From: Mitsuaria sp. WAJ17
GTDB taxonomy: Bacteria; Pseudomonadota; Gammaproteobacteria; Burkholderiales; Burkholderiaceae_C
Assembly: GCF_014174515.1 (NCBI RefSeq)
Contig: NZ_JACJUG010000021.1
Span: 32,363 to 96,362, forward strand
Length of the DNA: 64,000 nt
Direction of reading: 5' to 3'
Part shown: in pieces, positions 19,267-28,300 of the stretch
Layout of the letters: each line of letters starts with the position of its first letter
Position numbering within the stretch: the stretch's first letter is position 1
Translations under genes and position numbers: made by a program
Notes under the pieces: model-generated
What the model was told of the DNA's origin: nothing
What the model saw: only the letters and a program-made list of their open reading frames with translations
Databases searched by the model: none

Positions 19267-20022
19267 TCAGAGCGAGGGCTTGCCGGCGCGCCTGCCCTCG
19301 GCTTCCAGTGCCTTGTCGGACGCGGTGCTCAGCACCTTGTACCAGTCCAGGAAGGCGCCGACATCGACGGCGGCGATCACGTAGTCGTCCACCAGGCCAT
19401 CCTGCTTGCGGGAGTTGGCGGTGATGCTGTAGGTGCGCGAACAGGCGGTCGTCGGGGCCAGCGGGTACTGCAGGCCGATGTAGAAGTCCGACACCGAGTA
19501 GCTCTTCAGTTCTTCGAAGCAGTTGCCGTTGCGGGGTTTGTCATAGACGTTGACCCATTCGATCTCCTTGCCGCCCTTCTCGTACATCCACTGCTGTTTG
19601 TACTGCTGCGGCCGGATGGCCTTGGGGTCGATGGGCCCGAACTTGCCCGCTGCCTCGCTGACCGCCTTGAGCGTCGGGCGGTTGTCCTTGATCTGCTCCG
19701 TCTTGGTAATGGACCACACCTTGTTGGTCAGCGGCGAGACCCCGAAGGCGACGATGGTGCCGCCGGTGGTGTACTGGCCACCATACACGTGGTTGTCGAA
19801 GCTGCCCTTCATGCGGTCGATCGTCAGGTTCAGCGTCATCTTGACGTTACGGACGAAGACCTTGTTCTGCTTGCCCGCCTCCAGGATCTTCAGGGCTTCA
19901 TCTGCCGGCATGCCTAGGCGGAGACCGCCAATGTCGGGTCCTTCAGCAGCCTGGGCGGTGGCTGAAAAGGTCAAGGCCGCGATCACTGCAACAGTGCCGC
20001 GCAGGGCCATCGGGGTGGGCAT
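19267..20022 (-). CDS. Secreted protein of unknown function
   Basis: A 251-residue protein with a clear signal peptide (ALRGTVAVIAALTFSATAQA, cleavage after AQA). The mature protein begins GPDIGGLRLGMPADEALKIL, a short motif seen in small periplasmic domains that recur as 'GLRLGM' modules, followed by beta-rich sequence and a C-terminal Arg/Lys-containing helix. Two Cys (GNCFEEL and TTACSRTY) could form a disulfide, which would suit the CPFC protein encoded just downstream on the same strand 67 bases away. I do not recognise a family. The possible link to the thioredoxin-like gene is inference. Confidence 0.6.
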   Translation of the reverse strand: MPTPMALRGTVAVIAALTFSATAQAAEGPDIGGLRLGMPADEALKILEAGKQNKVFVRNVKMTLNLTIDRMKGSFDNHVYGGQYTTGGTIVAFGVSPLTNKVWSITKTEQIKDNRPTLKAVSEAAGKFGPIDPKAIRPQQYKQQWMYEKGGKEIEWVNVYDKPRNGNCFEELKSYSVSDFYIGLQYPLAPTTACSRTYSITANSRKQDGLVDDYVIAAVDVGAFLDWYKVLSTASDKALEAEGRRAGKPSL

Positions 20023-20390
20023 GAAAGTTCCTCGTTCTCGGGAGGCGCATCGTCGTCGATGCTGGGTAGGGTCGCCGGTGCGGCGCCAGCAAGGCAGCGA
20101 ACCGGGAGGGCGGATCCATTGACCACTGCCAAACGGCTGGAGTGGTGGCCTTTGCTGCGGCCAGCGCGGATTTCACGCGCTCCAGATTGCGCCAGGTATC
20201 CCCCGAAGAGGGGCTATTTGTATCGAGCTGCAAGCACAAACGCTGCGACCCGCGCCTGGCTCAGCCCCATGGGTTGACAGGCGCACGAACGGGCGAGTTT
20301 CGCCCATGCAGGCACCGGCCAGAACCCCATCACGCACGCATCCAGCCAAGCCAAGGCGGCCGCGCCGCGGTGCCCGTCACGGGCAGGGAC
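20023..20390. other. 368-base gap without a gene
   Basis: No coding frame here looks real. It must hold the promoter of the leftward secreted-protein gene. Two small hairpins are visible: CCCC-GAAGA-GGGG at 20201-20213 followed by CTATTTGTAT, and GGGCGA-GTT-TCGCCC at 20291-20305. Either could end the carbonic anhydrase transcript. Confidence 0.4.
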
Positions 20391-21191
20391 TCAGCGCTTG
20401 GGCGCCCAGGCGTCGTCGATCTCATTGAAGAGGGCTCCGGCGTCGCGCTCGGCATCGCGCAGGTCGCGATAGGGGCCGGTACCGCTGTGCTCGGCCATGG
20501 AGGCCGGCACGAAGCGACCCTGCTGCACGTCGAAGACATGCACCTCGCCGTCCTCGATCACATAGTGCCAGCCGTGCAGGGACAGCTTGCCCTGCTCCAC
20601 GCGGCTGCGCACCATGGGGTAGTCCATCAGGCGCTCCAACTGCAGGACAACGGAGCGTTCCTCGGTGCGCCGCAGGGCCTCTGGAGTGGGTTGCACGGGC
20701 AGTGCGGCCTCACGGCCCATGTCCAGCCAGGCCTTGAGGTTGCGGGCCTCGGCCGGCACGTCGCCGTACAGAGCGCGGATGCCGCCGCAATGGCTGTGGC
20801 CGCAGACGATGATGTGCTTCACCTCCAGCGCCAGCACCGCGTACTCGATGGCCGCGGCCGTGCCGTGGTGGCCCACCCATTGCCGGTCCCCTCCCCCCGC
20901 TTCCAGGTGCTGGCAGGCGCGATGCTCGGCCCGGTGCTCGGCGTCATCGCAGCTGCGGTCCTCCAGCGTGCCGTCATAGGGCGGCACGAAGGCTGCCACG
21001 TTGCGCACCAGGAAGAGCTCGCCCGGACCGGCTCCCGTGAGCATGTAGGGCACGATGCGGGAGTCCGAGCAGCCGATGAACAGCGTGCTCGGGTGCTGGC
21101 CCTGCTCGACGAGGTCGCGGAAGCGCGCCTCGTACTGCGGGAAGTAGTCCTTGTTGAAGCGCCGCAGGCGGGCGAGCAGTTCGTCCGGCAT
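20391..21191 (-). CDS. Beta-class carbonic anhydrase with an extra internal segment
   Basis: Interconverts CO2 and bicarbonate using zinc. The metal ligands are visible: Cys41 in GCSDSRI (with Asp43), and His132 and Cys135 in CGHSHCGG. RNVAAFVPPY, GTAAAIEYAVLALEV and HGWHYVIEDGEVHVFD are family blocks. Between PPYDGT and GHHGTAAAIEY there is a stretch of about 30 residues (roughly 76-106, rich in Asp, Glu, His and with two Cys) where the family normally has only a few residues. The frame is intact, so this is an insertion rather than a break. The gene ends the leftward nitrate reductase cluster, 16 bases after the isomerase gene. Confidence 0.88.
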   Translation of the reverse strand: MPDELLARLRRFNKDYFPQYEARFRDLVEQGQHPSTLFIGCSDSRIVPYMLTGAGPGELFLVRNVAAFVPPYDGTLEDRSCDDAEHRAEHRACQHLEAGGGDRQWVGHHGTAAAIEYAVLALEVKHIIVCGHSHCGGIRALYGDVPAEARNLKAWLDMGREAALPVQPTPEALRRTEERSVVLQLERLMDYPMVRSRVEQGKLSLHGWHYVIEDGEVHVFDVQQGRFVPASMAEHSGTGPYRDLRDAERDAGALFNEIDDAWAPKR

Positions 21192-21207
21192 GGCTGGGGT
21201 CCGCTGC

Positions 21208-22065
21208 TTACTGCACCAGGGGCGTATCGGCCTGGTTCAGGGAGACGCCCTGCAGCTGGGCCTGGCCGGCCAGCAGGTCCAGGTACTGGCGCATGGCGGT
21301 CACGCTCAGCTGGTGGCGCAGGAGCGCCGCCACGGAGCCGCGCACCTGATCGAAGGACGGCACCTCGCCAGCCTCGCGCTCGTCCACGCGCAGGATGTGG
21401 AAGCCATGCCGGCTACTCAGCAGGCGAGGCAGCACGCCCATGTGGCGATTGGCCTCGTCCTGGGCGAAGAGCACGCTGGCCACCTCCGGCAGGCAGTCCT
21501 CGCGCGTCAACCAGCCCAGGCCGCCCCCCTGCTCGCCGCTGGGGCAGTTGGAGTTCTCGGCCGCGGCCTTGGCAAAGGAGGCCTCGTCCTCGCAGCGCAG
21601 GCGCACCAGCAGGCCTTCGGCATGGGCGCGCAGGGCCGCCACGTCCACGCCAGGCGTCACCGCCAGCAGGATGTGGGCGGCGCGCACGCGCTCGCCGCGG
21701 GCGAAGCGCTGCGGGTGCGCCTCGTAGTAGCGCTTGCAGGCCGCATCATCCGGCTCGGGCAATTGGATCTCGCGCGCCAGCAGGGCCTCGATGGCCTCGC
21801 TGGCAGCCTCGCTGTGCACGCCGTCGATGGGGCCGGGATCGCTGGCCGCCAGCAGGCCGGCACGCTGCGCCGCCTGGCGCAGCAGCTCGCCATAGGCACG
21901 CTGGCGCAGCTCTTCCTCGCCCAGCACCTCGCCCGCGCCATGCAGGGCCACATCATTCACGCGGGCCACCGCGATGGGCGCCAGCGTCTCAACGCCGCCG
22001 ACTTCAGCTTCGGCATTGGACTTGCCACCACCGCAGCCGCAGCTGCCACCACCACATCCACTCAT
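21208..22065 (-). CDS. Parvulin-type peptidyl-prolyl isomerase of the nar cluster
   Basis: A 285-residue protein of the PpiC/parvulin family. The rotamase domain spans about residues 125-235: VRAAHILLAVTPG, then CPSGEQGGGLGWLTREDCLPE and HGFHILRVDERE. The N-terminus begins MSGCGGGSCGCGGGKS, a Cys/Gly cluster with four Cys that could bind metal, with no signal peptide. It lies directly downstream of narI, 32 bases away, on the same strand. This family is known from narGHJI operons, where a role in nitrate reductase folding or maturation is assumed. NifM-like proteins share the layout. A cytoplasmic location fits NarG and NarH, which mature in the cytoplasm. Confidence 0.85.
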   Translation of the reverse strand: MSGCGGGSCGCGGGKSNAEAEVGGVETLAPIAVARVNDVALHGAGEVLGEEELRQRAYGELLRQAAQRAGLLAASDPGPIDGVHSEAASEAIEALLAREIQLPEPDDAACKRYYEAHPQRFARGERVRAAHILLAVTPGVDVAALRAHAEGLLVRLRCEDEASFAKAAAENSNCPSGEQGGGLGWLTREDCLPEVASVLFAQDEANRHMGVLPRLLSSRHGFHILRVDEREAGEVPSFDQVRGSVAALLRHQLSVTAMRQYLDLLAGQAQLQGVSLNQADTPLVQ

Positions 22066-22097
22066 GGCTATCTCCTTGGGGTTTCAGCGTTGATGGT

Positions 22098-22844
22098 TCA
22101 GCGTTGCTGCGGCGTGGTGTGACCGGCCGGCAGGCTGATGCGACGGCTGCGCACCAGCTGGTAGGGACGGAACACATAGGCCAGGGTGCCGAAGCCGCTC
22201 CACACATGCACAAGGCGGGTGAAGGGGAAGACCACAAACACCGTCATCCCCAGGAACATGTGCAGCTTGAAGATCCAGGAGGCACTGGCCAGCAGCTCCA
22301 CGGCGCCGCCGCGGAAGGTGACGATGCGCTGGGCCCACTCGGCCAGCAGCATCATCATGCCGCCGTCCAGGTGCTGAGCCGACAGCGGGATGGTGGCCAG
22401 GCCCAGGGCCAGTTGGATCCAGAGCAGCACGAGCAGCAGGATGTCGCTGGTCTTGCTGTTGATGCGGATGCGCTCGTCCGACAGGCGGCGGTGCAACAGG
22501 ATGCTCACGCCCGCGAAGCCGAGCAGCCCAGCGATGCCGCCGCTGATCATGGCCATCAGCTGCTTGTTGCCGGCGCTGATGAAGTGCTCGTAGAGGAAGT
22601 GCGGCGTCAGCATGCCCACGGTGTGGCCGAAGAAGAGGAAGAGCACACCCACGTGAAAGAGGTTGCTGCCCCAGCGCAGGCTGCCGGCGCGCAGCAGCTG
22701 CGAGGAGTCGCTCTTCCAGCTGTACTGGTCGCGGTCGAAACGCAGCAGGCTGCCGAGCAGGAACACGGTCAGGGCGATGTAGGGATAGACGCCGAAGAGG
22801 GCGAAATCCAGCGGTGAACTGGACAGGCTGGAAGCGGGGCTCAT
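22098..22844 (-). CDS. narI: Respiratory nitrate reductase gamma subunit (cytochrome b)
   Basis: Membrane subunit that oxidises quinol and passes electrons by two haems b to NarH. The 248 residues contain five hydrophobic segments. Candidate haem ligands are the His in NLFHVGVLFLFFGHTVGM (two His in one helix) and those in WIFKLHMFLGMTVFVVFPFTRLVHVWS. FDRDQYSWKSDSSQLL and LRWGSNLFH are family blocks. Its start codon overlaps the narJ stop by 4 bases (ATGA), so translation is coupled. It follows the classic narGHJI order. Confidence 0.97.
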   Translation of the reverse strand: MSPASSLSSSPLDFALFGVYPYIALTVFLLGSLLRFDRDQYSWKSDSSQLLRAGSLRWGSNLFHVGVLFLFFGHTVGMLTPHFLYEHFISAGNKQLMAMISGGIAGLLGFAGVSILLHRRLSDERIRINSKTSDILLLVLLWIQLALGLATIPLSAQHLDGGMMMLLAEWAQRIVTFRGGAVELLASASWIFKLHMFLGMTVFVVFPFTRLVHVWSGFGTLAYVFRPYQLVRSRRISLPAGHTTPQQR

Positions 22845-23554
22845 GCGCGCACTCCTTGCTTTTGGGTTTCTTGACGACGGACGATGTGCACAGGCTGCGG
22901 TGAGCCAGGCTTGCTCTGGCCGCGCGAGCTGCAGCCATCGAAGGCGGCGGGCTCGACCCAGGCCTCGTCCAGGGGTTCATCGACGGTGATCTGCACGGCC
23001 TGCGGCGTCTCGCCCGCCAGCTCCAGCACGGCGCCGATGGCGGCCGCCCAGGGCTTGACGCCGCGCTTGATCAGCGCGCTGTGGATGGCGTTGAGGATGT
23101 GGGCCATCTCCGCCAGGAAGCCGGCCGCCAGCGCCGGGGGCTGCGTGGAGGCGAACTCCAGCACCACGGGCAGGTAGTCGGGCAATTCCTTGGCATCGAA
23201 GAAGACACCGGCGGACTCGTAGGTCTTGGCCAGATCGACCAGTGCCGGGCCGCGCTCACGCGAATCGCCGTGCACATGCTCGAACAGGTGCAGGCTGCTG
23301 GCGCGGCCGCGGTCGAAGGTCTCCACGTATTCGGACTGCAGGGCGAAGCGGTCACGGGTCGCCATCCAGGCGATCAGGGACTCCAGCTCGCGCAGACGCT
23401 CAGCGCTCAAGGCGCTCTCCTCGCGCAGCGCGGACTGCAGCTCGGGCAGGGCCGCCAGCATCTCGTCGCTGGGGTAGTCCAGCAGCCGGGCCAGGACCCG
23501 GCAGCTGAGGCTCATGCCGCGCGACGCCATCTCAGATTTCGTTCGTTTCATCAT
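22841..23554 (-). CDS. narJ: Nitrate reductase molybdenum cofactor assembly chaperone
   Basis: Cytoplasmic chaperone that binds apo-NarG during cofactor insertion and is not part of the final enzyme. The 237 residues are all-helical in appearance, with RVLARLLDYPSDEMLAALPEL near the start, YVETFDRGRASSLHLFEHVHGDSRERGPALVDL, the NarJ signature block, and YLPVVLEFAS. The C-terminus carries a basic tail. It overlaps narI by 4 bases. It is separated from narH by 127 bases rich in palindromes, longer than usual inside this operon. Confidence 0.95.
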   Translation of the reverse strand: MMKRTKSEMASRGMSLSCRVLARLLDYPSDEMLAALPELQSALREESALSAERLRELESLIAWMATRDRFALQSEYVETFDRGRASSLHLFEHVHGDSRERGPALVDLAKTYESAGVFFDAKELPDYLPVVLEFASTQPPALAAGFLAEMAHILNAIHSALIKRGVKPWAAAIGAVLELAGETPQAVQITVDEPLDEAWVEPAAFDGCSSRGQSKPGSPQPVHIVRRQETQKQGVRA

Positions 23555-23599
23555 CGTCTCCTTGCTGCGCTTCCGCTGCGCCAGTCAGCGTTCGGCCGA

Positions 23600-23672
23600 G
23601 TGGGGCCTGAGGATCCGGCTCTGCCGGGCCTGCAGGCCCGCCCCCTCGAGGGGGCGCGCGCAGCGCGTAGGG
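23600..23672. repeat. Palindrome cluster between narH and narJ
   Basis: GGGCCTGCAGGCCC (23626-23639) and CCCCCTCGAGGGGG (23641-23654) are two perfect 14-bp palindromes one base apart, followed by CGCGCGCAGCGCG. The arrangement resembles REP-like extragenic palindromes of Burkholderiales. In the nar transcript it would form tandem hairpins and could affect mRNA stability or the ratio of structural subunits to chaperone. Confidence 0.5.
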
Positions 23673-23681
23673 GGTGGGTGT

Positions 23682-25205
23682 TCAGACCGTCGTTTTGATC
23701 GGGATGGTGCGCTTCTTGTCACCGCCGAAGAGACTCGTTTCGGTCTGGCCATCGGAGCAGCCGTTGCCAAAGCTGAAGCCGCAGCCGCCGCGCAGGTCAT
23801 ACGCATTCTCGGCGTACTCGCGGTGCGTGGTCGGGATGACGAAGCGGTCCTCGTAGTTGGCGATGGCCATGACCTGGTACATGTCCTCGACCTCATTCTT
23901 CAGCAGGCCGACCTGATCCAGCACGGCCTTGTCCTCCACGCCGTCCACATGCTTGCCGCGCTGGTAGGCGCGCATGGCCAGCATGCGCTCCAGGGCGCGC
24001 TCGACCGGCTTCACGTCACCGGCGGTGAGCATATTGGCCAGGTACTGCACGGGGATGCGCAGCTGCTTCACATCGGGGATCAGGCCGTTGACACCGACGT
24101 GGCCGGCGTTGGCCGCAGCGCTGATCGGCGAGAGCGGCGGCACGTACCAGACCATGGGCAGGGTGCGGTATTCCGGGTGCAGGGGCAAGGCCACCTTCCA
24201 GTCCACGGCCATCTTGTAGACCGGGCTCTTGCGGGCGGCAATCAGCCAGGCCTCGGGCACACCGTCCTTGCGGGCCTGTTCGATCACGGCCGGATCGTTG
24301 GGGTCCAGGAAGATGTCCAGCTGGGCCTGGTAGAGCTCCTTGTCGTCCTTGACGGACGCGGCCTGCTCGATGCGGTCCGCGTCATACAGCAGCACGCCCA
24401 GGTAGCGGATGCGACCCACGCAGGTCTCGGAGCAGACGGTGGGCTGGCCCGATTCGATGCGGGGGTAGCAGAACACGCACTTCTCGGCCTTGCCGCTCTG
24501 CCAGTTGTAATAGATCTTCTTGTAGGGGCAGCCCGAGACGCACATGCGCCAGCCGCGGCACTTGTCCTGGTCGATCAGGACGATGCCGTCTTCCTCGCGC
24601 TTGTAGATCGAGCCCGAGGGGCAGGAGGCCACGCACGCCGGGTTGAGGCAGTGCTCGCACAGGCGCGGCAGGTACATCATGAAGGTGTTCTCGAACTGGC
24701 CGTAGATCTCCTTCTGCACGTTCTCGAAGTTGGCGTCCTTGCTGCGCTTGGAGAACTCACCGCCGAGGATTTCCTCCCAGTTCGGGCCCCACTGGATCTT
24801 CTCCATGCGCTGGCCCGTGATCAGGCTGCGCGGACGCGCGGTGGGCGCGGCCTTGGACTTCGGCGCCGACTGCAGGTGGTCGTAGTCGAAGGTGAAGGGC
24901 TCGTAGTAGTCGTCAATCTCGGGCAGGTTGGGATTGGCGAAGATGCGCATCAGCAGCTTCCACTTGCCACCCTGGCGGGGGACGATGCTGCCGTCGCTCT
25001 TGCGCATCCAGCCGCCGTGCCAGCGGTCCTGGTTCTCCCATTCCTTGGGATAGCCGATGCCCGGCTTGGATTCGACGTTGTTGAACCAGGCGTACTCCAT
25101 GCCGGAGCGGTTGGTCCAGACGTTCTTGCAGGTGACGGAGCAAGTGTGGCAACCGATGCACTTGTCCAGGTTCAGCACCATGCCGATTTGTGCGCGAACT
25201 TTCAT
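23682..25205 (-). CDS. narH: Respiratory nitrate reductase beta subunit (iron-sulfur)
   Basis: Carries electrons from NarI to NarG through four Fe-S clusters on the cytoplasmic side. The 507-residue length is normal. Cys groups are CIGCHTCSVTCKNVW near residue 16, CEHCLNPACVASCPSGSI near 185, CRGWRMCVSGCPYKK, and CVFCYPRIESGQPTVCSETC. The Trp in CRGWRMC replaces a Cys and marks the [3Fe-4S] cluster, as in known NarH. The C-terminal region ends FGNGCSDGQTETSLFGG and a Thr-rich tail. It begins 143 bases after the narG stop. Confidence 0.98.
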   Translation of the reverse strand: MKVRAQIGMVLNLDKCIGCHTCSVTCKNVWTNRSGMEYAWFNNVESKPGIGYPKEWENQDRWHGGWMRKSDGSIVPRQGGKWKLLMRIFANPNLPEIDDYYEPFTFDYDHLQSAPKSKAAPTARPRSLITGQRMEKIQWGPNWEEILGGEFSKRSKDANFENVQKEIYGQFENTFMMYLPRLCEHCLNPACVASCPSGSIYKREEDGIVLIDQDKCRGWRMCVSGCPYKKIYYNWQSGKAEKCVFCYPRIESGQPTVCSETCVGRIRYLGVLLYDADRIEQAASVKDDKELYQAQLDIFLDPNDPAVIEQARKDGVPEAWLIAARKSPVYKMAVDWKVALPLHPEYRTLPMVWYVPPLSPISAAANAGHVGVNGLIPDVKQLRIPVQYLANMLTAGDVKPVERALERMLAMRAYQRGKHVDGVEDKAVLDQVGLLKNEVEDMYQVMAIANYEDRFVIPTTHREYAENAYDLRGGCGFSFGNGCSDGQTETSLFGGDKKRTIPIKTTV

Positions 25206-25348
25206 CGCGGAACTCCTTGTCTATCAGATCGCTGAGTCAGTTCCGAAGGCCTCGGGAGAGGACGCTTCAGTGAGAAGGAAGGAGCTAGCAAGCAGCGCCC
25301 TCCCCCGGGCCGTCGAAAACTGGATGTCCATGGGATGAGCCTGATGGG

Positions 25349-28300
25349 TCAGGCTGCGTGGTGGCCCGACTCCTCGTCGAGCCAGTCCACCTTGGCCATC
25401 TTGCGCACCAGCACGAATTCATCGCGGTTGGTGCCGATCGTTCCGTAGTAGTTGAAGCCGTAGCTCAGCTGGGCGTAGCCGCCGATCATGTGCGTCGGCT
25501 TGGTGACGATGCGGGTCACCGAGTTGTGGATGCCGCCGCGCGTGCCGGTGATCTCCGCCCCCGGTGTGTTGATGATCTTTTCCTGCGAGTGGTACATGAG
25601 CGTCATGCCCTTGTTCACGCGCTGGCTGACCACCGCCCGCGCCGCGATGGCGCCGTTGCTGTTGAAGAGCTCGATCCAGTCGTTGTCCTCGATGCCGGCT
25701 TCCCGGGCATCGTCTTCCGAGAGCCACACCACCGAGCCGCCGCGGTTGAGCGTCAGCATCATGAGGTTGTCGCTGTAGGTCGAGTGGATGCCCCACTTCT
25801 GGTGAGGCGTGATGAAGTTGAGCGCGATTTCCTTGTGGCCGTTGGGCTTCTTGCCCTCCACCTCATGCAGGGTCTTGAGGTCCACCGGCGGGCGATAGCT
25901 GCTGAAGCCCTCGCCGAAGGCCAGCATCCAGGGGTGGTCCTGGTAGAACTGCTGGCGGCCGGTCAGCGTACGCCATGGGATCAGTTCGTGCACGTTGGTG
26001 TAGCCGGCGTTGTAGGAGACCTTCTCGCTCTCCAGGCCCGACCAGGTTGGCGAGGAGATGATCTTGCGCGGCTGCGCCTGGATGTCGCGGAAGCGGATCT
26101 TCTCGTCCTCGCGGTGCAGGGCCAGGTGGGCGTGCTCGCGGCCGGTTTGCTTGGACAGCGCTTCCCAGGCCTTGACGGCGACGTGGCCGTTGGTCTCGGG
26201 CGCCAGCTGCAGCACCACCTCGGTAGCGTCGATGTCGCTCTCGATCTTGGGCATCCCCTTGGTGACGCCTTCATCGCGCACCAGGCCGTTGAGCTCACCC
26301 AACTGCTCGACCTCGGTCTTGGTGTCCCAGCCGATGCCCTTGCCGCCGTTGCCCGCCTTGTTCATCAAGGGGCCCAGGGCGGTGAAGCGTTTGTAGAGGT
26401 TGGGGTAGTCGCGCTCGATGACGGCGATCTGCGGCGCTGTCTTGCCGGGGATCAGATCGATCTCGCCCTTCTTCCATTCCTTCACGTCGAAGGGCTGAGC
26501 CAGCTCGGCGGGGCTGTCGTGCATCAGCGGCGTCAGCACCACCTCCTTCTCGACCCCCAGGTGGCCGACGCAGAGTTCGGACACGCTCTTGGCGAAACCC
26601 TTGTAGATCTCCCAGTCGCTGCGGGCCTGCCAGGCCGGATCCACCGCGGTGGACAGCGGGTGGATGAAGGGGTGCATGTCGCTGGTGTTGAGGTCGTTCT
26701 TCTCGTACCAGGTGGCGGTGGGCAGCACGATGTCCGAGTACAGGCAGGTCGTGCTCATGCGGAAGTCCAGCGTGACCAGCAGGTCCAGCTTGCCTTCGGG
26801 CGCCTTGTCGTGCCAGACCACTTCCTCGGGCTTGGCGTCGTCGCGGCCCAGGTCCTTGCCCTGCACGCCGTTGGTGGTGCCCAGCAGGTGCTTGAGGAAG
26901 TACTCATGGCCCTTGCCCGAGGAGCCCAGGATGTTGGAGCGCCACACGAACATATTGCGCGGCCAGTTGTCCGGATGGTCCGGGTCCTCGCAGCTCATGC
27001 GCAGGCTGCCATCCTTCAGTGCCTTGACGGCGTAGTCCTTGGCGTCCAGGCCCTGAGCCTGCGCCGTCTTGACCACCTCGATCGGGTTGGTCTGCAGCTG
27101 CGGCGCGCTGGGCAGCCAGCCCATGCGCTCGGCGCGCACGTTGTAGTCAATCAGGCTGCCGCCAAACTTGGACTTGTCGGCCAGGGGCGAGAGCACCTCC
27201 TGCACGTCCAGCTTCTCATAGCGCCACTGGTCGGTGTGGGCGTAGAAGAAGCTGGTGGAGTTCATCTGGCGCGGCGGGCGGATCCAGTCCAGTGCGAAGG
27301 CCAGGGCCGTCCAGCCGGTCTGCGGGCGCAGCTTCTCCTGGCCCACGTAATGCGCCCAGCCACCGCCGCTCTGGCCGATGCAGCCGCACATCATCAGCAT
27401 GTTGATGATGCCGCGGTAGTTCATGTCGCAGTGGTACCAGTGGTTCATCGCGGCGCCGATGATGACCATGGAGCGGCCGCGGGTCTTGTCGGCGTTGTCG
27501 GCGAACTCGCGGGCCACCGTGGTGATCTGCTCGCGCTTCACGCCGGTGATGTGCTCAGCCCAGGCCGGGGTGTAGGGCTTGTTGTCGTCGTAGCTCTTGG
27601 GACAGTCGTCACCCAGGCCGCGGTCCACGCCGTACTGCGCCACCTGCAGGTCGAAGACGGTGGCCACCAGCACCTCGCCGGCGTCCTCGTGCTTGCCCAG
27701 CTTCAGGCGCTGCACCGGCACCTTGCGGGCCAGCACGTCCTGTTGTTTGTTGGCGGTGAACTGCGGAGACTCGATGCCGCCGAAGTAGGGGAAGCCAACG
27801 TCCGCGATCTCATGCTGGGGCTCCTTGGCCTCCAGCAGCGACAGACGAAGGGTGACATCGCTGTTGCCGCGGGCTTCCTTGTTCTCCAGGTTCCACTTGC
27901 CCAGGTCATCGCGCTCGCTGGCGCCCCAGCGGAAACCGATGGAGCCGTTGGGAACCACCACCTTGCCGTCCTGGTCGAAGGCCAGGGTCTTCCAGTCCGG
28001 GTTGTTGTCCTGGCCCAGCTTGCCGCCGAAGTCGCTGGCACGCAGGTAGCGGTCCGGCACCAGCAGGGTGCGGCCGTCGGGCGTGGTGGTCTTCTTCAGC
28101 TGGACCAGCAGGGGCAGGTCGGTGTAGCGGCGCGCGTAGTCATCGAAATAGGCGCTGCGCTTGTCGAAATAGAACTCCTTGAAGATCACATGGCCCATGG
28201 CCATGGCGATCGCGGCATCGGTGCCCTGCTTGGGGTGCATCCAGATGTCGCAGAGCTTGGAGATCTCGGCGTAGTCCGGCGTGATGGCGACGGTCTTCGT

